Part shown: piece after piece, positions 17,127 to 25,553 of the stretch
How positions within the stretch are numbered: position 1 is the first letter of the stretch
Layout: each line of letters starts with the position of its first letter
Source: Neocallimastix lanati (nom. inval.)
Taxonomy: Eukaryota; Neocallimastigomycota; Neocallimastigomycetes; Neocallimastigales; Neocallimastigaceae
DNA length: 27,500 bases
Reading direction: 5' to 3'
Assembly (NCBI GenBank): GCA_016946835.1
Contig: JACVTC010000228.1
Coordinates: 1 to 27,500 of the forward strand
Notes under the pieces: generated by a model
The model's input: only the letters and a program-made list of their open reading frames with translations
Told to the model about the DNA's origin: nothing
Databases searched by the model: none
Program-made: the position numbers and the translations under genes

Positions 17127-17324
17127 CAGAAGCACGTTAGCAGTAAACAGTAGTATGTACTTAATGACGGGAGCAGCTTGCCTATTACTGGTGTCATGTT
17201 CCCGCGTACACCACGATTGCAACCTACCACACATCGGATAGGCCAGTCCAGAGCTGCCCAGATCGCTGCCTGTGACAGATAAACTTAATCCGGAAACTGT
17301 TACCTAGATGCTAACACACTTCTG
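17127..17324 (+). ncRNA. Candidate 198-nt structured RNA domain, copy B
   Basis: Closing helix of 20 bp in three segments: CAGAAG/CTTCTG (17127-17132 with 17319-17324), GTTAGCA/TGCTAAC (17136-17142 with 17309-17315) and GTAA(A)CAG/CTGTTAC (17143-17150 with 17297-17303). Inside: UGAC/GUCA (17165-17168 with 17193-17196), GCC/GGU with a 7-nt loop (17180-17182 with 17190-17192), CCTA/TAGG (17223-17226 with 17239-17242), CAGTCCAGAGC (17244-17254), TAAACTTA (17280-17287) and CCGGAAA (17290-17296). GCAGCUU (17173-17179) can pair with GAGCUGC (17251-17257), giving a pseudoknot. Same blocks and spacing as 3613-3810. Two G-U wobbles favour the plus strand, antisense to the element's genes. Family unknown. 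Confidence 0.62.
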
Positions 17325-17482
17325 CTTCTAAGGTCTGTACTAAGTCTTGGTTCTTCTATATTGTTTCCTTGGCCTACTTCTTCCAGTTCTATTTCCCTAA
17401 AATCATGTAAACATATGTTAGTGTATTTATGTGTTCTTATTATTGTTATTATTTATTTTATTATTGCTCTTTATTGTTGTTT

Positions 17483-17484
<2 letters not shown>

Positions 17485-17525
<41 letters not shown>

Positions 17526-17692
17526 TATTTATCATTTATCATTTATCATTTATCATTTATTATTTACTATCATTATTTATTATTATTTATTATTATTTAT
17601 TATTATTTATTATTATTTATTATTATTTATTATTATTTATTATTATTTATTATTATTTATTATTATTTATTATTATTTATTATTATTTATTA
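17485..17692. repeat. T39 tract and TATTATTTAT decamer array
   Basis: T run 17485-17523, four ATTTATC-type heptamers (about 17525-17555), then a 10-bp unit TATTATTTAT repeated about a dozen times to about 17692. Inside the leader of element 2; likely variable in length between copies and between assemblies. Confidence 0.88.
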
Positions 17693-18065
17693 CTATATAT
17701 CTATTCTTTTAATTTTTTATGATTTTAATTATTTATCCAACTAATTATTACTATTTACTTATTTTTTTAATATTTAATTTATGGTTTATATTAATTTATT
17801 CTTATAATTTCTATACTAAATTATTAATTAATGATTTTTGATCTGATTTACTAGTATTATCTACTTATATTTTAATATTTAATTTATTTACTATATATTA
17901 ATTTATTTTTTTAATTTCTAGATTATTCTATATAATTTATATTATTTTATTTATTATTAATCATAAAAATTTTTATTGTACTACACTAAATTATTTTGTA
18001 CTACTTGATTCTAGAAATTAATTATATTATGAAATTAATTAACTATTCTATTAAACTATACTAAG

Positions 18066-18077
18066 AAGAGTTATTAT
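18066..18077 (-). promoter_or_regulatory. Primer-binding site of element 2 (self-priming type)
   Basis: Minus strand ATAATAACTCTT, directly abutting the 5' LTR. It lacks the TGG of a tRNA-primed site and is exactly complementary over 12 nt to the transcript segment 18365-18354 in the LTR. Confidence 0.75.
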
Positions 18078-19095
18078 TGTAATAATTTAATTAAAAAATT
18101 ATAATTAAATTATTAATCATTAATATTAGCTCTAACTGCTAATATTAAAGGTTTAGAAAAGAATCATACTTACCTATGGTTCTTTCTAATTATCGAGTTT
18201 ATTATAACGAATTATAATAGACGAAACACTAAAATTGATAAGGAAAAGTTTTAATTATAAAATTTGTTTTATTAAAATAATTTGTTTTATTATTTATTAA
18301 AAATTTTAAATGTTAAAACTTATTGTTATTATTATTATATTATAATTGTTATAATAATAACTCTTGATTTCTCAAAGAGAACTCAAGAGCCTTATTTATA
18401 CTTTTTTGTCAAGATAAGGTTAAAATCAAAAGAGGTTCTAATCTTAACAAATCTCTTATCTAGGAAAAGACTAGAAGAAAAACCTAGATAAGTTTTTTGA
18501 TCGATATTCTATCCATATCGATCATCGCGTTAATTAAGTAAAACCGATTACTTTTAAGAAGTAATTGGAAAAACCTTAATTAACCGATTACTTAATCTAA
18601 TATAATGATCGAAAATAAAAGAATAAAATAATGAAAATTATTTCGATCATAAAATTTAAAATTTAATCTATTTAGTTCTATTTTATAGAACTTTACATAA
18701 AAAATATAAAACAATACATTAATAATAAAATACATGATCAATACAATACAGAATACATGATAGAATACAGAATACATGATAGAATACAGAATACATGATA
18801 AAATACAGAATAGTGTTTTAGTTTATGATTTAATGAGTGAGAGAAAACTAAAACTAATAAATTTAATAATTAAGTGAATAATTAAATAAATTTAATATTA
18901 TTTTAAATGTATAAAAATTATTTAATTAAATAAATTTTTAATATTAAACTAAATAAAATTTTAATATATAATTAAATAAATTATTAATTATAATTAATTG
19001 TATAAATGAAATATGAGTTAAATAAAAGTTATATTAATTATAACTTAACTAAGAAAATATAATTATTTTGTTAAAAATAATTATAGATTCTTACA
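18078..19095 (-). repeat. 5' LTR of element 2
   Basis: 1018 bp, identical by eye to 11763-12780 at an offset of 6315 bp. It contains the same U3 hairpin cluster, 19-bp minisatellite, TATA box and self-primer segment. It is the promoter copy for the minus-strand transcript. Confidence 0.96.
18354..18400 (-). promoter_or_regulatory. LTR promoter: TATA box and self-primer segment of element 2
   Basis: Minus strand TATAAATAAG at 18400-18391. AAGAGTTATTAT at 18365-18354 begins 35 nt from the TATA start and is the complement of the primer site at 18077-18066. Same spacing as element 1 (37 nt) with unrelated sequence. The transcript start is inferred. Confidence 0.72.
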
Positions 19096-19100
19096 CATTA
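19096..19100 (+). repeat. Target-site duplication CATTA (right)
   Basis: Identical to 11758-11762, adjacent to the LTR end at 19095. Confidence 0.93.
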
Positions 19101-19113
19101 AATTTAAAAAATA

Positions 19114-19185
19114 TTATTTCTGGTATAGTTGTTAGTAACTAATACCATGAATCAAACTACTTAGGGTTCGATTCACATTTATTAT
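19114..19185 (+). pseudogene. Degenerate tRNA-like sequence (Pol III box A/B spacing)
   Basis: TGGTATAGTTGTTAGTAA at 19121 resembles a tRNA D-arm/box A, and GGTTCGATTC at 19165-19174 is a good box B, 44 nt later as in a real tRNA. The acceptor stem, anticodon stem and three of five T-stem pairs do not form, so it is at best a tRNA pseudogene or a tRNA-derived SINE head. The inverted pair TGAATC/GATTCA may be chance. Confidence 0.35.
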
Positions 19186-19615
19186 TATTTTATAGTTTTA
19201 TTCTAAAAAATATCTAGAAGATTCTTTATAGTTCAAGAAATTACTAGAATTTCTTGATAATTCTTGTGTTTAATTAATTAAAATTTATTCTATTAAATTC
19301 TTAATTCTATTGTTTTCTATTTTTTCTAAATTTTTCGATTTTTAAGAACTTTTTAGAAACTTTTATTTTTATTTTTTAATAACTTTAACTTTTGAAAAAA
19401 ATATAAATATGAGTAAAATTCTTATTAACAAATATTCTTTTCTTTGTGTTTTTTATTTTAATTTTGTTTAGTTAATAAAACTTAATTTTTTAATAAAACT
19501 TTTTTTAATATTAATACTATATCAACCCTTGCGGCTTATAGTATTATAATAAATATAATTAATAAAATAATTAAAAAAAAAAATAAATAAAAAGTAAAAT
19601 AATTTTTGTTTTTTT
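19186..19615. other. AT-rich stretch before the transposase
   Basis: TTCTAGA/TTTTTAGAA-type short repeats and AT runs. No upstream exon carrying the first half of a FLYWCH finger and no terminal repeat of a DNA transposon was seen. Confidence 0.5.
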
Positions 19616-20914
19616 TTGAGTGTTATTATATTTATTATAATATTTTGTTATAGTAAGTCTTTTATTATTTTAAATGATAATAAAGAGGTTTTAAATTATG
19701 ATTCTTCACATAATCATCCTGGTAATGAAATTAATGCATCCAAATCATTAATAAAACATAAAATTAAAGATGAAATAAAAAAAAGTTTGATTCCTTCTGA
19801 TATAAAATCAAAACGCATATTTGATAAAATTTCTCAAGAAATAGGATATATATGCCCTGAATATAAAACAATTAAATCCCAAATAACAAGATATAAAAAC
19901 AAACAATTATTTCCTAATGTAAAAACATTTGATGAAGTTCCTAATGTATCTGAATATTATAAAACAATAAGAGGTGAATACTTTATGATATTCAAAAATT
20001 CTAATATAATAATTTTTCAATCACCATTCCAAGCAAAATTATTTATGGAGAATAAACATATATTTGCTGATGGTACATTTTTAATAGCTCCAACTAATAG
20101 TTATCAAGTATTCATTACAAGAACTTATGTTACAGAATTAAATTGTTTTTACACTACTTCCATGTCAATATTAAAAAACAAAGAACAAACAACTTACGAA
20201 ATATTATTTAATGAAATAAAAAAAAATATAATTAAATATAATGCAAATATTAATTTCTCAGAAAAAATTTTTCATTGTGATTTTGAAAAAGGAATATCTA
20301 ATGCAGTGGAAAATATTTTTCCCAATATAAATATTAAATACTATTTTTGGCATTATAAAAGATTATTAATGACAAAAAAAAATAAATTATGTTACAAGGA
20401 AGTGAAAGATCATAATATTTTAAATACTTATTATAAAGCGATTTCTAATTTATGTTTTATTAATATTGAATACATACCTGATATTTTTAATAAAATTAAA
20501 AATACATGCATGAGATATAAATCTACCTGTTCCCAATTTTTGAATTTTTTAGATTATTTTGAGAAAACATTTCTAAATATCTATAATATAAAATATTGGA
20601 ATTATTACAATAATATAGACCACATAACAAATAATGCTTCAGAATCTTATAACAGTTATTTAAAAATTTTATTTGTAAAAAAGCCTTCATTTTATAAATT
20701 AATATATACAATACAATTTGAAGAATCCAAATCTTATTATGATTACCATATGAGAATTAAAGGAATTTGGAGAAAAAAGAGCAGAATATCAGAAAGGGTC
20801 GATGACATTAATATTTTAGTTGAATATTATAAAAATATGGAAGCCGAATTAAAAAATATTGGATGTAGTAAAAATGATATCATCGAAAATTGGTTTAATT
20901 GTTTAATTATATAA
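19616..20914 (+). pseudogene. MULE-type transposase, 5'-truncated or missing its first exon
   Basis: 432 codons, nearly all of it clearly coding. HNH at residues 32-34 (SSHNHPGN) is the end of a FLYWCH zinc finger whose cysteine half is absent. The MULE transposase core follows: Asp152 (FADGTFL), Asp222 (HCDFEKG), the conserved His246 (FWHYKR, without the usual preceding Cys) and Glu343 (NNASESYNSYL), a D-D-E set with MULE-like spacing. There is no SWIM zinc finger. The frame begins at TTG; the first in-frame ATG is only at about 19985, after the HNH motif. Either the 5' end is lost, or an upstream exon is joined by splicing. The catalytic core has no stop or frameshift, so decay is recent or the gene is still used. 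Confidence 0.8.
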
Positions 20915-21700
20915 AATAAGAAATTCAATATTGAAATTTATTTAATATTTATTGATAGGGTTAGCTTAAAAATATTAAAAAAAAAAATTTTTTATAAATT
21001 TATTTTAAATATTTTTTACTTTATTAAATATTATTAAATAAAATTAAAAGATGTCTTTATTATTATATATTAGTATTATAAAATATTAAAAATATGAATG
21101 TATTGCATTTCGCATTATTTTTATTTTATATTGTAGTAAATTAATAAATAAATAAATAATTTTTATAAAATAAACCAATTATTAAATTAATATATTTTTT
21201 AAAAATATATTTAATGTATATTTCATATTTTTAATAAATATTCAAATATACATTTTAAATATATATAATGATATTTAAGTATTATAATACTTATAAAAGA
21301 AAATAATTAATATTTTAAATTATTTCTATCAGGCTTTCTAAAAAAACTTTACTATTTGTAAAAATAGTAATGCTCTTTTTGTTAGTTTATTAGATTTGTA
21401 TTATATAAATATCTAAAATAATTTATTTATTATTTAATAGAAATTTATGTTTAAAAATGTTATTGTTATTATTACTATTACTAAAAAAAAGTTTTAATTT
21501 AATATTTATAATTAAATTTTCAAATAATCTTTCTTTATCAAGTTAAATATAATGCTCCTGAGTAAAAAAGATTTTTGTATTATATAAAATTTATTTAAAA
21601 TACTAGATAAAAAAATATTAAAAAGGAAATAAGAATTTTAAAAAGAATATTTAAAAATAAAATGAAAAAAATATAGAATGTAATAATATAGAAGTATAGT
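20915..21700. other. AT-rich sequence downstream of transposase
   Basis: No coding signal. A GCATTTCG block at 21105-21112 lies 9 nt inside a G (21096), the same geometry as the MULE-type ends at 23429, 23757 and 24353. It could be the left end of an old element ending at 23429, but 21087-21095 and 23430-23438 do not match. Confidence 0.35.
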
Positions 21701-21709
21701 ATATAAAAT

Positions 21710-22718
21710 AAAATAAAATAAAATAAATAGTTGAAATATAAATATGAAGTACAGATTGAATAAAATAAAATAAATAGTTGAAATATAAATATGAAGTACA
21801 GATTGAATAAAATAAAATAAATAGTTGAAATATAAATATGAAGTACAGATTGAATAAAATAAAATAAATAGTTGAAATATAAACATGAAGTACAGAATGA
21901 ATAAAATAAAATAATAGTTGAAATATAAATATGAAGTACAGATTGAATAAAATAAAATAAAATAAAATAAATAGTTGAAATATAAATATAAAGTACAGAT
22001 TGAATAAAATAAAATAAATAGTTGAAATATAAATATAAAGTACAGATTGAATAAAATAAAATAAATAGTTGAAATATAAATATAAAGTACAGATTGAATA
22101 AAATAAAATAAATAGTTGAAATATAAATATAAAGTACAGATTGAATAAAATAAAATAAATAGTTGAAATATAAATATGAAGTACAGAATGAATAAAATAA
22201 AATAAAATAAAATAAAATAAAATAAAATAAATAGTTGAAATATAAATATAAAGTACAGAATAAATAAAATAAAATAAAATAAATAGTTGAAATATAAATA
22301 TAAAGTACAGAATAAATAAAATAAAATAAAATAAATAGTTGAAATATAAATATAAAGTACAGATTGAATAAAATAAAATAAATAGTTGAAATATAAATAT
22401 GAAGTACAGAATGAATAAAATAAAATAAATAGTTGAAATATAAATATAAAGTACAGATTGAATAAAATAAAATAAATAGTTGAAATATAAATATAAAGTA
22501 CAGATTGAATAAAATAAAATAAAATAAATAGTTGAAATATAAATATAAAGTACAGATTGAATAAAATAAAATAAAATAAATAGTTGAAATATAAATATAA
22601 AGTATAGATTGAATAAAATAAAATAAATAGTTGAAATATAAATATGAAGTACAGAATGAATAAAATAAAATAAATAGTTGAAATATAAATATGAAGTACA
22701 GAATGAATAAAATAAAAT
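21710..22718. repeat. 47-bp minisatellite, about 20 copies
   Basis: Core AGTTGAAATATAAATAT(G/A) AAGTACAGA followed by TTGAATAAAATAAAATAAAT, spaced 47 bp in regular copies (21729, 21776, 21823). Copies vary at three positions and by expansion of the AAAAT pentamer. The plus strand is almost free of TTA, CTA and TCA, so the minus strand has long stop-free frames that are not genes. Confidence 0.93.
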
Positions 22719-22726
22719 AAAAAAAT

Positions 22727-22890
22727 TATTTGAATTATAATAAAAATACAAGTATTAATAAAAATAAAATAAAATAAAATAAAATAAATATTTGAATTAT
22801 AATAAAAATACAAGTACTAATAAAATAAAATAAATAAAATAAATATGTGAATAATAATAAATTGCAAGTATCAATAAAAATAAAATAAAA
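22727..22890. repeat. Diverged second minisatellite, three copies
   Basis: Three copies of a 60-70 bp unit (TTTGAATTATAATAAAAATA, CAAGTA(T/C)TAATAAAA and an AAAAT tail), the third the most altered. It follows the 47-bp array and shares its AAAAT tail, so the two probably arose together. Confidence 0.75.
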
Positions 22891-23360
22891 TAATATAAAA
22901 TAAATAAATATGCAGTGAAATAATAATATATAATATGATAAAATAAAATAAATAAGATATTGATATGAAATTAATATAAAAACTGAATTTAGCAACAAAT
23001 AAATTATATAATAAAGTAAATGATATAGCATATTCATATATATTATCATGAATTTTATTATAATTTTTACAGTATTTTAAATTAATGTAAATTATTATAT
23101 TTCCATATAATAAACAAACTTTATAATTAGAAAATAGTATAAAAAAAAATATTATTAAATATTATTATTAAATAATTAAATGAATAAATTAATAAATAAA
23201 TAAAAATTTTCAGAATATGGCGAATGTAAATCATCATTTTTTTTGAAATATATCACATTTTAAATATATTTAATAATTATTTTTTCAAAGAAATTATATG
23301 TGCCATTTTATTTTAATGTTTAAATATTATATTCATAAATAAAAATTTATAAAAAATAAT
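22891..23360. other. AT-rich stretch, nothing recognised
   Basis: A/T-only runs and TAAA repeats. No open frame or structure stands out. Confidence 0.5.
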
Positions 23361-23429
23361 ATAAGCCACATTCCGAAATGAAAATTTATGTAAAATATAT
23401 AAAGCCACATTCCGAAACGCACCACCCTC
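23361..23429 (-). mobile_element. Right terminus of a MULE-like element with repeated subterminal motif
   Basis: Minus strand from 23429 reads GAGGGTGGTGCGTTTCGGAA, close to the ends of the element at 23757-24353 (GAGTGTGAGGCATTTCGAAA). The motif AGCCACATTCCGAAA occurs twice about 40 bp apart, as in the subterminal regions of Mutator-like elements. No matching left end with a 9-bp duplication was found. Confidence 0.45.
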
Positions 23430-23747
23430 ATATTTAACATGATTAAATATAACGTGATAAAAATAAAATTATGTAAAGACATAAAATTATACAAGAGCAT
23501 AAAAATTAATGTTAAACATAAAATATAACACAAATTTTATGTTTAAGTTTTTATTATTTTTATATTGATATTTATTTATTATATTTTTAATTATTTAATT
23601 ATTTATTATTTTATATTAATATTTTATATTTTATTAATTATAGTAAATTTTACAATTATATTTTATGAATAATTCTTTATTTTTAATATTTTCCTTTAAA
23701 TACTTAATAGTTATCATAAAAATTAAAGTATTTCATATAAAAGTATA

Positions 23748-23756
23748 AAATAAAAT
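23748..23756 (+). repeat. 9-bp target duplication AAATAAAAT (left)
   Basis: Exact copy at 24354-24362. Low complexity raises the chance of coincidence, but it abuts the inverted repeats on both sides. Confidence 0.7.
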
Positions 23757-24353
23757 GGGGGAAGTGCATTTCGAAAAATTTCATTTCACAAAATTTTAAT
23801 AAATAGATAAATAAATAATAAAATAAATAAATAAAAATTTATAATAATATTTAAGAAAATAAAAAATAAATAATAAATAATTAAATAGAGGTTTTTTATT
23901 AGAATTATTTTTCTTTTCATAGATTATTAAATCGATGAATAAAAATAATAATTATAATAATGAAATTACATAACTATATATTAATTAATTATTTAAATAT
24001 TATTTTTTAATTTTTTAAATAATTATATCTTTAATTATTATCCTTAATATTTATTTATATATATATATATATTATTATCCACTATATATATTTTGAAAAA
24101 TTATAAAACAAGTGATAAAATATTTTATTTTTTATGCTTAAGTCTAATGTATATTTCGTATTATTATATATATTTTTTAAATAAATATTTAAATAAATTT
24201 ATTTATTTATTTATTATAGTTTTATTTATTTATTTTTATTTATTTAGTTATTTATTTAAATTATATAAATTAATTAATTATTTATTTTATTATTAATTTA
24301 TTTATTAATTTTTAAAAAAATTTTGGAAAGGGATTTCGAAATGCCTCACACTC
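23757..24353. mobile_element. Non-autonomous MULE-type element (597 bp)
   Basis: The left end GGGGGAAGTGCATTTCGAAA and the right end (reverse complement) GAGTGTGAGGCATTTCGAAA share GCATTTCGAAA exactly 9 nt from each border. Both borders are flanked by AAATAAAAT, and 9-bp duplications are typical of Mutator-like transposition. The interior is A/T repeats with no gene, so it needs a transposase in trans; a MULE transposase frame lies 2.8 kb to the left. Confidence 0.7.
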
Positions 24354-24892
24354 AAATAAAATATATATTAAATAATTTATTATGAATTCTAAATATAAAA
24401 GCAAGAATAATTCTTTATAATTATTCTTTGCAAAGATTTATGCTAATTTATTTAATAATTTCTTTTATATTTTCAAGTTAATAATTAAATACATCTATTA
24501 AATTATTTATAATTACTTTTAAATAATAAATTTTTATTACTGAATACTTTATAACAATTAATATTAATTTTTATACTAATACTTTTATTATAATACATAC
24601 TATTAATACCATTAATAAATATAATAATAATAATAATAATAATATAATAATAATATAATATTATTAAATATAATTATTGTATGATTATAATATGCTACGT
24701 ACGATATGAAAACTAAAAAATAAAATCAAAAAGGTTACAAAATTTTAATATTTTTAACTTTCTATATATCAGAATTAATTAATTTTTAATATAAAATATA
24801 TTATATTGATATAAAGATATATTAATATTTTAATTTTTATGACTTTAAAACGCATTAAACAAGTCATTTTTTTCAGTATAACTGATAAAAGA
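24354..24892. other. AT-rich stretch, nothing recognised
   Basis: Starts with the right target duplication AAATAAAAT (24354-24362), then AT runs and an AAT microsatellite at about 24620-24660. No gene signal. Confidence 0.5.
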
Positions 24893-24963
24893 AAAGATTT
24901 AGGTTGATTGAATTAAATATTTATTTATTAGTTTTAAGAATATTTCAATCAACCTAAATCTTT
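24893..24963. repeat. Perfect 20-bp inverted repeat, 31-nt loop
   Basis: 24893-24912 is the exact reverse complement of 24944-24963; the arms contain GATTTAGGTTGATTGAA. It can extrude as a cruciform or fold as a 71-nt RNA hairpin. It stands 8 bp from the 7-bp satellite that starts at 24971. Confidence 0.9.
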
Positions 24964-24970
24964 AGTAAAC

Positions 24971-25553
24971 AATAAATAATAAATAATAAATAATAAATAA
25001 TAAATAATTAAATAATAAATAATAAATAATAAATAATAAATAATAAATAATAAATAATAAATAATAAATAATAAATAATAAATAATAAATAATAAATAAT
25101 AAATAATAAATAAAAAATAATGGAATAATAAATAATAAATAATAAATAATAAATAATAAATAATAAATAATAAATAATAAATAATAAATAATAAATAATA
25201 AATAATAAATAATAAATAATAAATAATAAATAATAAATAATAAATAATAAATAATAAATAATAAATAATAAATAATAAATAATAAATAATAAATAATAAA
25301 TAATAAATAATAAATAATAAATAATAAATAATAAATAATAAATAATAAATAATAAATAATAAATAATAAATAATAAATAATAAATAATAAATAATAAATA
25401 ATAAATAATAAATAATAAATAAGTAATAAATAATAAATAATAAATAATAAATAATAAATAATAAATAATAAGTAATAAATAATAAATAATAAATAATAAA
25501 TAATAAATAATAAATAATAAATAATAAATAATAAATAATAAATAATAAATAAT
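24971..25553. repeat. AATAAAT heptanucleotide satellite, about 83 copies
   Basis: Period 7, almost pure over 583 bp, with a few interruptions (near 25005, 25110-25128, 25423 and 25470). A long minus-strand open frame with a repeating LLFIIYY peptide is a by-product of the 7-bp period. Confidence 0.95.

Larger units (their letters stand above)
16990..18065 (-). other. Long leader between primer site and gag-pol ATG of element 2
   Basis: About 1.08 kb of internal sequence precedes the ATG. In transcript order: AT-rich sequence, a TATTATTTAT decamer array, a 39-nt A tract (T39 on plus), about 120 nt of less biased sequence, the 198-nt structured domain (17127-17324) and about 140 nt to the ATG. 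Open frames in the repeats are artefacts of composition. Such a long, structured leader would hinder scanning, so internal entry or a spliced leader is conceivable but unproven. Confidence 0.6.
11763..19095 (-). mobile_element. Element 2: complete, apparently intact Ty3/Gypsy retrotransposon
   Basis: A 7333-bp element coded on the minus strand. The two 1018-bp LTRs (11763-12780 and 18078-19095) are identical in a line-by-line reading. CATTA duplications flank it. It has a self-complementary primer site, a 1.1-kb leader containing a structured domain, one uninterrupted gag-pol of 1399 codons and a polypurine tract overlapping the stop codon. Identical LTRs plus an intact frame mean a very recent insertion and a potentially active copy. 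Unlike element 1, gag and pol are fused in one frame and no chromodomain is visible. Confidence 0.96.

Noticed and set aside
17361-17744. Tyr/Leu/Ile-rich frames in the element 2 leader
   Set aside because: Encoded by poly(T) and the TATTATTTAT array, antisense to the element.
19653-19658. GTAAGT splice donor in the transposase frame
   Set aside because: No credible acceptor or branch site was identified and the frame is open through it; kept only as a possibility in the transposase entry.
21638-22813. Long minus-strand open frames (391 and 366 codons) over the minisatellite
   Set aside because: Pure repeat translation, rich in F, Y, I and L; open only because the plus strand lacks TTA, CTA and TCA.
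24971-25553. Telomeric or CRISPR-like repeat
   Set aside because: The 7-bp unit has no G cluster and no spacers; it is a simple satellite.
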